This document shows positions 16,212 to 25,547 of a DNA stretch of 64,000 nucleotides, one piece after another. The translations under genes and the position numbers were made by a program. The notes below the pieces were generated by a model. It searched no databases and was not told the DNA's origin. It saw nothing but the letters and a program-made list of their open reading frames with translations. The stretch covers positions 124,001-188,000 of the forward strand of contig NZ_FNZM01000007.1 in NCBI RefSeq assembly GCF_900109265.1, in the 5' to 3' direction. Numbering within the stretch: position 1 is the stretch's first letter; each line of letters starts with the position of its first letter. The stretch is from Paraburkholderia tropica. Lineage in GTDB: Bacteria > Pseudomonadota > Gammaproteobacteria > Burkholderiales > Burkholderiaceae.

Positions 16212-17753
16212 ATGCGCGCGTCCGCTCATGGGCCCGTTCCTGCGCCCAAACATGCGCCCATCGTCGCGCGCCGGCTCGTGCCGCTGCTGGCGCTCGCGCT
16301 GAACGCCTGCCTGCTCGGCCCGGACTACGTGCGGCCCAACGTCGAGGTACCCGCGACATACCGGTTTGCGAGCGGCGAAATGCTCGAAGTCGCCGATACG
16401 GTCTGGTGGGAGCAGTTTCAGGAACCCGTGCTCGATCAACTGATCGCCACGGCGCTCGAACGCAATCGCGACGTGAAGATCGCGGCGGCGCGCATCGACG
16501 AATTCGCCGCGCAGGTGCAGATCACGCGCTCGGCGTTCTTCCCGCAGGTGGGCGCGGGCTTCACGGCTTCGCGTCAGCGCGTCTCGCAGATTGGCGGCTT
16601 GCCGTTGCAGCCGGGCATCGATCCGGTCTACAACGCGTTTTCGCCGACGCTCAGCGCGACGCTGAATCTCGATGTCTTTGGGCGCACGCGCCGGCTGACC
16701 GAGGCTGCGCGCGCCGATCTCGCCGCGACCGAGGAAGGGCGGCGCGAGACCATTCTCACGCTGGTGGCGGCGGTGGCGGGGTCCTATATCAATCTGCGCA
16801 GCCTCGACCGGCAACTGGAGATCGCGCAGGCGACGGCCGCGAGCCGCGCCGATTCCGTGCGGGTATTCACGCTGCGTTTCTCGCACGGCGTCGTCTCGCA
16901 GATGGAACTGGCACAGAGCCAGTCGGAATACGAGGCCGCGCAGGCGACCATTCCGGTGATCGAGATGCAGATCGGCCAGCAGGAGGACGCGCTGTCGGTG
17001 CTGCTCGCGCAGAACCCCGGTCCGATTCCGCGCGGACGCGAACTGCGCGCCATCGCGCTGCCCGCCGTGCCCGCGGGCGTGCCGTCCGATCTGCTGTCGC
17101 GGCGGCCCGATCTGCTCGCGGCGGAGCAGAACCTCATCGCCGAAAATGCGCGCATCGGCGCGGCGCGTGCGCTGTATTTTCCGGACCTTTCGGTGTCGGG
17201 GATGATCGGCTCGGCGAGCGCCGTGTTTTCGAGCCTGCTGACCGGGCCGGCCTATATCTGGTCGGTGGGCGGCGCGATCGCGCAGCCGCTGTTCACCGGC
17301 GGCAATATCACCGGGCAGGTGCATCTGGCCGAAGCGCGCGAGCAGGAGGCGCTGTACACGTATCTCGATACGGTGCAGAAAGCGTTGCAGCAGGTCGAGG
17401 ACGCACTGATCGCCTTGCAGAAAAGTCAGGGCGAACTGGTCGCACAGGGACGTCAGGTCGATGCGCTGGCGGTCTACGCGCGGCTCGCGCGCAAGCGTTA
17501 TGACGCGGGTTACACCAGTTATATCGAGGTGCTCGATGCGGAGCGCAGTCTCTTCAACGCGCAACTGACGCACACGCAAACCGAGTCGGCGGTGCTGACG
17601 TATTACGTCAGTCTCTACAAGGCGATGGGCGGCGGCTGGGTGACGCACGCCGAGCGCATGACGATGCCCGCGCCCGCAAGTGGCGCGTCGGCGACCGAAG
17701 CCGCGCAGACGCAGGCGGGCGCCCCGGCGCTTGCCGGTGCCGCGAGCCGCTAA
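16212..17753 (+). CDS. Outer-membrane efflux lipoprotein (NodT/OprM family)
   Basis: A 513-residue channel protein. The start at 16212 directly follows the pump's stop codon. The signal ends in a lipobox (ALALNACLLGPDYVRP, Cys about residue 33), followed by two outer-membrane efflux repeats (for example LDQLIATALERNRDVKIAAARI and LLSRRPDLLAAEQNLIAENARIGAARALYFPDLSVSG). It forms the trimeric exit duct for the tripartite pump. The C-terminus has a short Ala/Ser/Gly-rich extension. Confidence 0.93.
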   Translation: MRASAHGPVPAPKHAPIVARRLVPLLALALNACLLGPDYVRPNVEVPATYRFASGEMLEVADTVWWEQFQEPVLDQLIATALERNRDVKIAAARIDEFAAQVQITRSAFFPQVGAGFTASRQRVSQIGGLPLQPGIDPVYNAFSPTLSATLNLDVFGRTRRLTEAARADLAATEEGRRETILTLVAAVAGSYINLRSLDRQLEIAQATAASRADSVRVFTLRFSHGVVSQMELAQSQSEYEAAQATIPVIEMQIGQQEDALSVLLAQNPGPIPRGRELRAIALPAVPAGVPSDLLSRRPDLLAAEQNLIAENARIGAARALYFPDLSVSGMIGSASAVFSSLLTGPAYIWSVGGAIAQPLFTGGNITGQVHLAEAREQEALYTYLDTVQKALQQVEDALIALQKSQGELVAQGRQVDALAVYARLARKRYDAGYTSYIEVLDAERSLFNAQLTHTQTESAVLTYYVSLYKAMGGGWVTHAERMTMPAPASGASATEAAQTQAGAPALAGAASR

Positions 17754-17787
17754 TTGCGGATTGCGGATTGCCGATTGCCGATTGCTG
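17753..17787. repeat. Five tandem copies of a 7-bp unit
   Basis: Starting at the last base of the efflux-channel stop codon are ATTGCGG, ATTGCGG, ATTGCCG, ATTGCCG and ATTGCTG. The pairwise identities suggest slippage growth. No function is evident. Confidence 0.8.
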
Positions 17788-18104
17788 ATCGCTATTCACA
17801 CACGCGTGCGTGCCGGTTGCGCTCATATCGGCGCTTATCCGCTCGATGCTGCCCATGCCGCTCGCTCGCGCGATGGGCGGCTTCCTGCACGGCACGCACG
17901 GAGGCCGTCAGGAACAGGCCCGTCAGCACCGGATCGGGGCAGGCCGGGCACGACGTCGCCGATGCAGCGAGGCAGCCGGAGGTCGAGGTGGGCACGACGC
18001 CGTCATCGCGGTGAACGCATGGAAGTTGAGGGTTTCCACGCCGGGCAACATCGCCAGCGTGAATGGGTGCGCATGACGCGTCACCCGCCGTGGTCAGCGC
18101 AGCG
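17788..18104. other. Gene-free interval between convergent genes
   Basis: The interval lies between the rightward efflux operon and the leftward AI-2E transporter gene. Short frames exist on both strands but none has a ribosome-binding site with a plausible protein. I saw no strong terminator hairpin. Confidence 0.5.
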
Positions 18105-19307
18105 TCACGGCTGCTGATCCGGCGCCTGTGGCGGGCGCGTTTGCGAGGCGCAAGGCGTCGGAGTCTGCGCGGGAGTCTGCACGGTTATCGGCGAGAGGTC
18201 CGGCGCTTGGTCCTCCCCGGCGTCCTGCGTCCGGAACTGCGGCTGATCCCTCACCCAGCGCCAGAAAAGCTGGTAGCCGACCGCGAGCATCACCGGCCCG
18301 ATGAACAGCCCGATGACGCCGCCCGACACCATGCCGCCGAGCGCGCCGATCAGCACGACGGGCATCGGCACCGCAACGCCGCGCCCGAGCAACAGGGGCT
18401 TGAGCACGTTGTCGACGAGACCGGCGACGAACACGTAGCCGGAAAACACGATGGCCGCCGTGCTGACGCCTTCGGTGACGAAGACGAAGATGATCACGGG
18501 CACGGTAATCAGCGTGGCCGGCAACTGCATGATGCCGATCATCAGCACGGCGAGCGCGAGCAGCCCCGCGCCGGGAATGCCCTTGACGATGAAGCCGACG
18601 CCGATCAGCAGCATCTGGATGAACGCGATCCCAACGACGCCCTGCGCCACCGCGCGAATCGTGGCGGTGCAGAGATCGGTGATCTGCACGCCGTTGTCCG
18701 GGCCGGAGATGCGCGAGGCGATTTGCACGGCGCTCTCGTGGCCTTTCTCGCCATAGGCCATGAGGATGCCGGACACGATCAGCGCCGCGAAGAACACCAG
18801 CATGCCCATGCCCAGGCCGGTCACGGTGCCGAGCAGCGCGCGGCCGGCGTCCCGGAACTGCGGTGCGTACTTCTGCGCGAGGCCCGCGATGTCCGTGGAC
18901 GCCTGGAGCCAGATGTCGTAGACCCGCTTGCCGACGAACGGCCAGTTCAGCACCGACTCGTCCGGCGGCGGCACGTGGACGCGGCCGCTCTTGAACACGG
19001 CCATCGCGTTGTCGATCGATTCGGCGACGGCCACGCCCAGCAGATAGGTCGGCACGATCACGATGACAAACGCGCCGAAGACGATCAGCGTGGCGATCAG
19101 GCCGTCGCGGCCCGGCATCGAACGGCGCAGCCGGATCTGCAGCGGATAGAGCGTGATCGCAAGAATCAGCGCCCACACCATCAGATTGAGAAACGGGACG
19201 AAGATGCGGAAGCAAACGATGGCCAGCACAGCGATGAGCGAGGCGCGAATCAGCACGTCGAGCAGCGCTCTGGACAGAACCCGCTGGGTGGACGGTGTTA
19301 GAAGCAT
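18105..19307 (-). CDS. AI-2E family transporter (PerM/YdiK-like permease)
   Basis: A 400-residue polytopic membrane protein. The start at 19307 is preferred over one 15 codons upstream because AGGAG lies eight bases before it. Residues 15-60 carry two hydrophobic segments (LIRASLIAVLAIVCFRIFVPFLNLMVWALILAI), followed by a long polar region and a C-terminal cluster of helices with the family motif around GVVGIAFIQMLLIGVGFIVKGIPGAGLLA. Some members export autoinducer-2, others are ion antiporters; the substrate here is open. Two GGAC-N4-GTCC boxes lie 125 and 251 bp upstream. Confidence 0.88.
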   Translation of the reverse strand: MLLTPSTQRVLSRALLDVLIRASLIAVLAIVCFRIFVPFLNLMVWALILAITLYPLQIRLRRSMPGRDGLIATLIVFGAFVIVIVPTYLLGVAVAESIDNAMAVFKSGRVHVPPPDESVLNWPFVGKRVYDIWLQASTDIAGLAQKYAPQFRDAGRALLGTVTGLGMGMLVFFAALIVSGILMAYGEKGHESAVQIASRISGPDNGVQITDLCTATIRAVAQGVVGIAFIQMLLIGVGFIVKGIPGAGLLALAVLMIGIMQLPATLITVPVIIFVFVTEGVSTAAIVFSGYVFVAGLVDNVLKPLLLGRGVAVPMPVVLIGALGGMVSGGVIGLFIGPVMLAVGYQLFWRWVRDQPQFRTQDAGEDQAPDLSPITVQTPAQTPTPCASQTRPPQAPDQQP

Positions 19308-19421
19308 CGGTTCTTCTCCTGCCGGGTCGCCACGGAATCGGTGCCGACGCAAGACGGCCGCGCCCGTTTCCCCGGTGGCGCGTCCTCACTTTCGGATCGT
19401 GCCGCGCGCGGGACAGCGGGG

Positions 19422-19443
19422 CAATTGGACTTTGGTCCCATAG
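19422..19443. promoter_or_regulatory. GGAC-N4-GTCC palindromic operator-like site, copy 4
   Basis: Core GGAC-TTTG-GTCC with an AT-containing left arm (CAATT). The centre lies 125 bp upstream of the AI-2E transporter start at 19307, the same geometry as copies 1, 2, 7 and 8. Confidence 0.7.
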
Positions 19444-19547
19444 CATTCCCGGCAATTCTGTCGGAGCACGGCGGCCGATCAGAAGCTCGTCGTAAAACCG
19501 AACGAGGCTGCCGGAAGCCTGGCGAAAGCCTGGCGGCCGGTGCGAGG

Positions 19548-19569
19548 CAATCGGACCAAGGTCCTATTT
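19548..19569. promoter_or_regulatory. GGAC-N4-GTCC palindromic operator-like site, copy 5
   Basis: Core GGAC-CAAG-GTCC with a CAATC left arm, 126 bp from copy 4 centre to centre. It may be a second upstream site for the AI-2E gene, or it may serve an unrecognised transcript to the right. The stretch 19570-19845 shows no convincing gene. Confidence 0.6.
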
Positions 19570-19845
19570 CGCCGGCGCCTGGTTGCGCGTAATCTGGATC
19601 GACGAACTCTGACTCAAGCTTCGGACAAAACCGCGATGCATGCCGTACTGAGTGGATTCGCCGCGCTGGTCGCCGACATCGCCGCGTTGACGGCGGCGCC
19701 GTTCGCGCCCAGGCGGTCGCCGCGCGAGGCGCTGCGCTTCAGAATGCACGGTCATATCGCCAGGATGCCCGGCCGGGCGCGCCGGCGACGCGTTCGAGGA
19801 GACCATTGATAACGATCGATACGATCGATCAGACGCGCCTCGCGC

Positions 19846-20064
19846 TTACAGACGGGTCAATTTCACGGCTGGCGCGGAGTCGTCTTTGGACTGCGTCATC
19901 CTCGGCTGCCCATCGATCGACGACTGCGAAGCCGTGGCCGCACTCGCGGCAGGTCGCATATCGGCGGCTGGCGCGGTTTCCTGCTGGGCAGGTCGGTTTA
20001 TCGCGCCGCCGACGAGTACGCCCGTCGAGGCGAGAAAGACCGCAAGCAAAAGGGCGAATGCCAT
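19846..20064 (-). CDS. Small membrane-anchored or secreted protein, unknown
   Basis: A 72-residue protein. The start at 20064 is chosen because GAGG lies eight bases upstream and the protein then opens with a hydrophobic segment (MAFALLLAVFLASTGVLVGGAI), either a signal peptide or a single membrane anchor. The rest is polar and Ala/Gln/Ser-rich with no known domain. A GGAC-N4-GTCC box lies 271 bp upstream, farther than for the other genes. Confidence 0.5.
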   Translation of the reverse strand: MAFALLLAVFLASTGVLVGGAINRPAQQETAPAADMRPAASAATASQSSIDGQPRMTQSKDDSAPAVKLTRL

Positions 20065-20324
20065 AAGACGTACCTCATCGAGTGGATGGCGGTGCTGGCG
20101 GCTCGCATCGACGGATGCCGTCACGCGTCAATCGATGCCCTGCTGGTGTATTCGAACGATTTCATCGGCATGCTCGGCGTGCAGAGGGGAGCTTGACGCA
20201 ACACGACGCTCGACATGCACGCCGCAAACGCGCAGGAGGGCAACGGGAGCGATCGTGATGCGCGCCGTCGTACTCGCCGTCGTACTTTGACTCCCTTCAG
20301 CCTATACGCGCAGGCCGACCGCGT

Positions 20325-20346
20325 GTATCGGACTTTGGTCCGATAA
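20325..20346. promoter_or_regulatory. GGAC-N4-GTCC palindromic operator-like site, copy 6 (orphan)
   Basis: A symmetric copy: arms TATCGGAC and GTCCGATA are exact complements around TTTG. It lies in the 592-bp gap 20065-20656, 271 bp from the small gene at its left and 321 bp from the gene at its right, so no recognised start sits at the usual distance of about 113 bp. An unannotated small RNA or peptide is possible. Confidence 0.65.
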
Positions 20347-20533
20347 CCGGCGCGAGATCGCGCGTAAGTCGGCTTGACGCAGGCGACGCGGTCCCCGGCT
20401 TGGGTGCTGTGTATCATGCGAAAAACCTGCAAAACGCCAATCGTGTCGCGCGACGGCGACGACGCGAAATCGAAAAAAGCCAACCTCGAAAGCGCCTGCG
20501 CCGCTCGCGAAGGCGCGTAACGAAATGCCCGCC

Positions 20534-20555
20534 TTATCGGACGAAAGTCCCATAG
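20534..20555. promoter_or_regulatory. GGAC-N4-GTCC palindromic operator-like site, copy 7
   Basis: Core GGAC-GAAA-GTCC with a TTATC left arm and CATAG right arm. The centre is 112 bp before the start of the gene at 20657, matching the preferred spacing of the set. Confidence 0.7.
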
Positions 20556-20656
20556 CGCACGCCCTGTTTCGCGCATAGCCTGATGGTTCAACCCTCGTTC
20601 CCGCGCGGCAACGCCATGCCGGAGGTTGCTCGCTCCCCCCATGCAAGCGAGGCGAT

Positions 20657-21322
20657 ATGAAAAAGTACGAGAGTGCGGATAAGCTTCAGCGTCGCGAGAC
20701 GATCCGCAAGATGGCATTTCTGCTGTCGGACAGCGGCGCGCTCGACGACTGGGAGGCGGTCAGACGCGCACTTGCCGCGCGCTTCGACGCGCTGGATGTC
20801 GATCGTGTGCTCGCCAGTCCCTTTCTCCGCCTGATTCTGGATCAGCGTTGTCGTGCGTGCAGCAATCGGGGCACAGATCACGAAAGTGCGTTCCTGGCGG
20901 ATCAGGACGACGAAGCCGCCCCTGGCGCCGCTCCAATGGATGACTTCGCGTCCGCCGGCATGAGCACGCCGGTGCGCCATCAGCCGCCGGATGATGCGTG
21001 TGCCGCGGCGCGCTGGACGGCTCAGCCGTGCCTCGCGGGCGACATTGCCGCGCTGCTGGCGGACGGCCGCAAGCTAACGGCCGCGCAACTGGCGCGGGAA
21101 ATCGGCGCCGCCTTGCGCGACATTCAGAAAGCCCTTCAGTCGATGCTGGCCTGCGAAGAGGTACACGTTGCGCAACGCACGCCACGCGGTGCCGGCGGCC
21201 GCAGCGCGCGGATCTTTGCGATCGGCGGCGATATGGTCGCCGGCTCGACATCGAGCTGGGCCAAGGCTGACCCGGTCGTGCTTCGCGCCATGGATGCCCT
21301 GGTTCGTCACGGAGAGCCGTGA
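20657..21322 (+). CDS. Conserved hypothetical protein with C-terminal winged-helix-like domain
   Basis: A 221-residue protein with a GCGAGG ribosome-binding site. Residues 1-70 are charged and helical (DKLQRRETIRKMAFLLSDSG, then DWEAVRRALAARFD) and end in a CRAC pair. Residues 70-120 are polar and probably disordered. Residues about 125-200 look like a winged helix (IAALLADGRKLTAAQLAREIGAALRDIQKALQSMLACEEVHVAQR, then GRSARIFAI as the wing), so it may bind DNA. I do not recognise the family. The GGAC-N4-GTCC box upstream suggests it belongs to the same regulon as ppk2. Confidence 0.6.
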   Translation: MKKYESADKLQRRETIRKMAFLLSDSGALDDWEAVRRALAARFDALDVDRVLASPFLRLILDQRCRACSNRGTDHESAFLADQDDEAAPGAAPMDDFASAGMSTPVRHQPPDDACAAARWTAQPCLAGDIAALLADGRKLTAAQLAREIGAALRDIQKALQSMLACEEVHVAQRTPRGAGGRSARIFAIGGDMVAGSTSSWAKADPVVLRAMDALVRHGEP

Positions 21323-21534
21323 AGCCGGATGCGCACGATCATCTGCGTTTGAGCGCGAATCAATACCTGATATCGTGCGTTGTCGGGCGTCGTCGTGAAG
21401 AGGTGCCGCGCCCGTGTGCCGATTGTCGTGCCGCTGATCGCAAAGAAGAAAAATGAAAGCGTCATTCGCGCACGACCGGCCGGCATGCACCGATCGAGCC
21501 ACTTGAGCCGCGCTGATCTGCGTGGAGATACGCT

Positions 21535-21846
21535 ATGAAAAGTTTGCCGAGATGCTGTTCGACGCTTGCTGCGTCGGCCATATTGCTCGCGGGCTGCGCA
21601 GCCGGCGGCGTGCAGCAGGGCGGGCCGCATCTGACGCCCACGGAGTGTCGCGACCTGGCCGCGCTCGGAAGCAGTGCGCCGCCGACGAAGGCACAACGCC
21701 AAAGCGAGCTTTCGGCGTTGAGGAAAGCGGGCTACGACCCCTCACCCTGGAATGACGACCCTTATTATCCGGACGACTTGCAGGAGGCACAACGTCTCGT
21801 CGCCCATTGGCGCGAAACGGACTGCCAGAATTTGCCGGCACAGTGA
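21535..21846 (+). CDS. DUF4148-like lipoprotein
   Basis: A 103-residue protein. Residues 1-21 are a lipoprotein signal (LAASAILLAGC) with lipidation Cys21. The mature part carries the DUF4148 pattern common in Burkholderiales: a Gln/Ser/Glu helix, then LRKAGYDPSPWNDDPYYPDDLQEAQRLV. DUF4148 proteins are small periplasmic or outer-membrane-anchored proteins of unknown role. It probably forms a short cluster with the DUF3562 gene 77 bp downstream. Confidence 0.75.
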   Translation: MKSLPRCCSTLAASAILLAGCAAGGVQQGGPHLTPTECRDLAALGSSAPPTKAQRQSELSALRKAGYDPSPWNDDPYYPDDLQEAQRLVAHWRETDCQNLPAQ

Positions 21847-21923
21847 GAACCGCACCAACGGCACGCGTTGCCGCCCGGGCGCAAGGATGCCACGGGAGGT
21901 GGCTCGGCGTGACGGGGGAGACC

Positions 21924-22124
21924 ATGAAAACTCAGGATTTCGAGGACGTGATTCGCGAAATCGCCGCGTTGACGGCAACGTCGGAGGAAGTCGTTGCGCA
22001 GATGTACACCGAAGCGTTAGAGCGTTTTCGCAAGGATGCACGGGTTTTCGACTATATACCGCTGCTCGCTGAGAAGCGCGTGCGCGAAGCTTTGAGGATC
22101 GCATCGAAGATCGCGGATCAATAG
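21924..22124 (+). CDS. DUF3562 domain protein
   Basis: A 66-residue protein; the start at 21924 has GGGGGAG six bases upstream and removes a nonsensical N-terminal extension. The whole chain fits DUF3562: IREIAALTATSEEVVAQMYTEALERFRKDARVFDYIPLLAEKRVREAL, an amphipathic helical fold of unknown function that is common in Burkholderia. It is convergent with arcC, 56 bp away. Confidence 0.7.
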   Translation: MKTQDFEDVIREIAALTATSEEVVAQMYTEALERFRKDARVFDYIPLLAEKRVREALRIASKIADQ

Positions 22125-22180
22125 AGACCTTCGGGGCGATCTTCGTAGCGATCAGGCAAAAACCGGCGCGGCGATTTCGC

Positions 22181-23110
22181 TCAATAGAAAACGAGTCCGG
22201 ATTTCCCGGTGCTCACGCGTGTGCCTGCCTTGCCCTCGGTAATCGCCACGATATCGGCCAGCGCGCCGATCACGGCGTCTTTGCCGGTGTTGCGCGCGAA
22301 CTCCGCGGCCGCCATGATCTTCGGGCCCATCGAACCGGCCGCGAAGCCCAGTTTCTCCAGTTCGTCGGGATGCGCGCTCGCGATCGCCTTTTGTGACGAC
22401 GTGTTCCAGTCGACGTACGCGGCGTTCACATCGGTGGCGATGATCAGCATGTCCGCCTGCAACTCCTGCGCGAGCAGTGCGGAGCACAAATCCTTGTCGA
22501 TCACGGCCTCCACGCCGCCCAGCTTGTGGCCTTCGCCGTAGAGCGTTGGAATGCCGCCGCCGCCCGCGCAAATCACGATCGTGCCGCGCTCCAGCAGCCA
22601 TTTCACCGGACGGATTTCGAAGATGTGCTTCGGTCGCGGACTCGCCACGACGCGGCGGAACTTGTCGCCGTCGGGGGCGATGGCCCAGCCGCGCTCGACG
22701 GCGAGTTTCTCCGCTTCCTCCTTCGTGTAGACCGGGCCGATCGGCTTGCTCGGATGCTGAAACGCCGGGTCGTTCGCGTCCACTTCGACCTGGGTGAGCA
22801 GGGTCGCAAACGGCACCTCGTACGGCAGCAGGTTGCCGAGTTCCTGCTCGATCATGTAGCCGATCATGCCCTCGGTCTGCGCGCCGAGCACGTCGAGCGG
22901 GTAGCCGGGCACGTCCTTGCAGGCCTCGCCTTGCAGCGCGAGCAGGCCGACCTGCGGCCCGTTGCCGTGGGCAATCACCAGTTCGTTGCCCGGCGCGATC
23001 TGCGCGATCTGGGTGGCCGCGAGGCGCACGTTCTCGCGCTGGTTCTCCGCTGTCATCGGCTCGCCGCGACGCAGCAGCGCGTTGCCGCCAAGTGCAATCA
23101 CGATTCGCAT
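22181..23110 (-). CDS. arcC: Carbamate kinase
   Basis: A 309-residue carbamate kinase, which makes ATP from carbamoyl phosphate and ADP, releasing ammonia and CO2. N-terminal [24 protein letters not shown] and the later [12 protein letters not shown] are family signatures; [11 protein letters not shown] and [23 protein letters not shown] are in the nucleotide-binding half. Length fits the family (about 310). It is the last gene of arcDABC, 65 bp after arcB, with a GGGAG ribosome-binding site. This step gives the substrate-level ATP of the arginine deiminase pathway. Confidence 0.95.
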   Translation of the reverse strand: MRIVIALGGNALLRRGEPMTAENQRENVRLAATQIAQIAPGNELVIAHGNGPQVGLLALQGEACKDVPGYPLDVLGAQTEGMIGYMIEQELGNLLPYEVPFATLLTQVEVDANDPAFQHPSKPIGPVYTKEEAEKLAVERGWAIAPDGDKFRRVVASPRPKHIFEIRPVKWLLERGTIVICAGGGGIPTLYGEGHKLGGVEAVIDKDLCSALLAQELQADMLIIATDVNAAYVDWNTSSQKAIASAHPDELEKLGFAAGSMGPKIMAAAEFARNTGKDAVIGALADIVAITEGKAGTRVSTGKSGLVFY

Positions 23111-23175
23111 GTCTGACTCCCAAAGTTACCTGTCTCGGTGAAACCGGGCGCGCGTGCGCCGTCGAGCGGTGAGGC

Positions 23176-24186
23176 TCAAATGTCGGCGAGCGTCGACACG
23201 AGAATCGCCTTGATCGTATGCATGCGGTTTTCCGCTTGCTCGAACGCCAGATTCAGCGGCGATTCGAACACTTCCTCGGTGACCTCCACGCCCCCGCTGA
23301 GCGCGGGATACTTGTCGGCGATCTGTTTGCCGATCACCGTTTCGCTGTTGTGGAAGGCAGGCAGGCAATGCATGAAGCGCGTGTGCGGCGTGCCGCTCGC
23401 CTTCATGAGCGCCATGTTCACCTGATACGGCAGCAGCGCCTTGATGCGTTCTCCCCACGCTTCCATGGGCTCGCCCATCGAGACCCACACGTCGGTGTGC
23501 ACGAAATCCACCGCTTTGACGGCGGTTTTCGGGTCCTCGGTCAGCAGGATGCGCGCGCCGCTTTCCTCGGCGAACTTCTTGCAGTCAGCCACGAGATCGT
23601 CATGCGGCCAGAGCGACTTCGGCGCCGCGATGCGAACGTCCATGCCGAGCTTCGCGCCGATGAGCAGCAGGGAGTTGCCCATGTTATTGCGGGCGTCGCC
23701 GAGATACGAGTAGCTGATCTGCGTGAGCGGCTTGTCCGAATGCTCGCGCATCGTGAGCACGTCGGCGAGCATTTGCGTGGGGTGGTATTCGTCGGTGAGG
23801 CCGTTGAACACCGGCACGCCCGCAAACTTCGCCAGTTCCTCGACGATCTCCTGGCTGAAACCGCGATACTCGATGGCGTCGTACATGCGGCCCAGCACGC
23901 GCGCGGTGTCTTTCATGCTTTCCTTGTGGCCGATCTGCGACGAAGTCGGATCGATATAAGTGACGTTTGCGCCCTGGTCGTAGGCCGCCACTTCGAACGC
24001 GCAGCGCGTACGCGTCGAAGTCTTTTCGAAGATCAGCGCGATGTTGACGCCCTTGAGGTGCTGTTGCTCGGTGCCCGTGTATTTGGCGCGTTTGAGGTCG
24101 CGCGAGAGGTCGAGCAGATAACGCAGCTCACGGGTGCTGTGGTGCATCAGACTAAGCAGACTGCGGTTGCGCAGGTTGAAAGCCAT
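23176..24186 (-). CDS. arcB: Ornithine carbamoyltransferase, catabolic
   Basis: A 336-residue ornithine transcarbamylase. The carbamoyl-phosphate motif STRTR is at about residues 57-61 ([20 protein letters not shown]), and the ornithine-binding HCLP motif is near residue 272 ([13 protein letters not shown]). Length and the operon position argue for the catabolic enzyme that converts citrulline and phosphate into ornithine and carbamoyl phosphate. It follows arcA by 83 bp. Confidence 0.94.
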   Translation of the reverse strand: MAFNLRNRSLLSLMHHSTRELRYLLDLSRDLKRAKYTGTEQQHLKGVNIALIFEKTSTRTRCAFEVAAYDQGANVTYIDPTSSQIGHKESMKDTARVLGRMYDAIEYRGFSQEIVEELAKFAGVPVFNGLTDEYHPTQMLADVLTMREHSDKPLTQISYSYLGDARNNMGNSLLLIGAKLGMDVRIAAPKSLWPHDDLVADCKKFAEESGARILLTEDPKTAVKAVDFVHTDVWVSMGEPMEAWGERIKALLPYQVNMALMKASGTPHTRFMHCLPAFHNSETVIGKQIADKYPALSGGVEVTEEVFESPLNLAFEQAENRMHTIKAILVSTLADI

Positions 24187-24269
24187 GTCGTTTCTCCGTT
24201 TCGAATGCAGCGCAAATGCGGGTCATCAGGTCAAAGACAGTGGGTCGATATCGACCTGTGGGCCATCGG

Positions 24270-25526
24270 TTAATACTCCACGGCGTCGCGCATGATCGGG
24301 CAAGTCATGCAGTGGCCGCCGCCGCGCCCGCGGCCCAGTTCGCTCGCCGTGATCGTGATGACCTCCACGCCGGCTTTGCGCAGCAGCGTATTGGTATAGG
24401 TGTTGCGGTCGTAGCCGATTACCACGCCGGGTTCGACGCACACGACGTTGTTGCCGTCGTCCCATTGCTCGCGCTCGGCCGCGAACGCGTTGCCGCCGGT
24501 TTCGACGACGCGCAGCTTCTTCAAGCCCAGCGCTTCGGCCACGACGTCCACAAAGGGCTTTTCTTCGCGGCGCAGATCGAGCTTCGTGGGGCTCTTGTCG
24601 TCGGGGCGGATCGAGAACGGCACGATCTCGTTGACCACTTCCGGAAAGATCGTCACGAGATCGCGGTCGCAGAAACTGAACACGGTGTCGAGATGCATGG
24701 CCGCGCGCAACTTGGGCAGCCCTGCTACGACGAGGCGCTTCGCGCCGCCCTTGACAAACAGGTTCTGCGCGAGCGCGCCGATCGCCTGGCGACTCGAACG
24801 CTCGCCCATCCCGACCAGCACGACGCCATTGCCGACAGGCATCACATCGCCGCCTTCGAGCGTGGCCGCGCCGTGGTCTTCGTCGGGATCGCCGTACCAG
24901 ACCTGAAAGTCCTTGTTGGCGAATTCCGGGTGATAGCGGTAGATGGCCGTGGTCAGCAGCGTTTCCTGACGGCGCGCCGCCCAGTACATCGGGTTGAGCG
25001 AGACGCCGTTATAGATCCAGCAGGTCGTGTCGCGTGTGAAGATCGTATTGGGCAGCGGCGCAAACACGAAACTCGAATAGCCGAGGTAGTTGCGGAACTC
25101 CTTGAGGATCTTGCTTTGATCGGTGTCCGGCAGATCTTCGGCCACCACGCCGCCAATCAGGAATTCCGCGATCCGGCGCGGCTCCAGACTTTCGATCCAG
25201 CTACGCACCTCGCCGGCGAGCGAGACGCCCACCATCTCGGGACGAATCTTGCGATCGAGAATGTACTTGAGCGCTTCCGGGTGCTGCACCGTTTCGGTTA
25301 GCAGGTTATGCATCTCGAGGACATCCACGCCGCGTTCGCGCATCTTCGTCACGAAGTCGAAGTGGTCGCGCTTTGCCTGACTGACCCAGATGACGTCGTC
25401 GAATAGCAGCTCATCGCAATTGCTGGGTGTGAGACGTTGATGCGCGAGGCCAGGGGAGCACACCATGACCTTGCGCAGCTTGCCCGCCTCGGAGTTGACG
25501 CCAAAGGCGACGTTATCCGTACTCAT
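24270..25526 (-). CDS. arcA: Arginine deiminase
   Basis: A 418-residue enzyme, the same length as the Pseudomonas ADI. The catalytic Cys is in the C-terminal [17 protein letters not shown] motif (near residue 406); substrate and catalytic acidic residues lie in [23 protein letters not shown] and [16 protein letters not shown]. It converts arginine into citrulline and ammonia. The start lies 21 bp after arcD on the same strand. Confidence 0.96.
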   Translation of the reverse strand: MSTDNVAFGVNSEAGKLRKVMVCSPGLAHQRLTPSNCDELLFDDVIWVSQAKRDHFDFVTKMRERGVDVLEMHNLLTETVQHPEALKYILDRKIRPEMVGVSLAGEVRSWIESLEPRRIAEFLIGGVVAEDLPDTDQSKILKEFRNYLGYSSFVFAPLPNTIFTRDTTCWIYNGVSLNPMYWAARRQETLLTTAIYRYHPEFANKDFQVWYGDPDEDHGAATLEGGDVMPVGNGVVLVGMGERSSRQAIGALAQNLFVKGGAKRLVVAGLPKLRAAMHLDTVFSFCDRDLVTIFPEVVNEIVPFSIRPDDKSPTKLDLRREEKPFVDVVAEALGLKKLRVVETGGNAFAAEREQWDDGNNVVCVEPGVVIGYDRNTYTNTLLRKAGVEVITITASELGRGRGGGHCMTCPIMRDAVEY

Positions 25527-25547
25527 TTGAGACTCCTCGAATCAGGA

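Noticed and set aside
17792-18076. Overlapping short frames on both strands between efflux and AI-2E genes
   Set aside because: No family resemblance and no ribosome-binding site.
19636-19809. 57-residue frame on the plus strand starting MHAVLSGFAAL
   Set aside because: No ribosome-binding site and an Arg-rich tail typical of a shadow frame; not strong enough to call.
20260-20292. Ten-residue hydrophobic frame (MRAVVLAVVL) with a purine-rich stretch upstream
   Set aside because: Too short to support; no downstream gene suggests a leader peptide.
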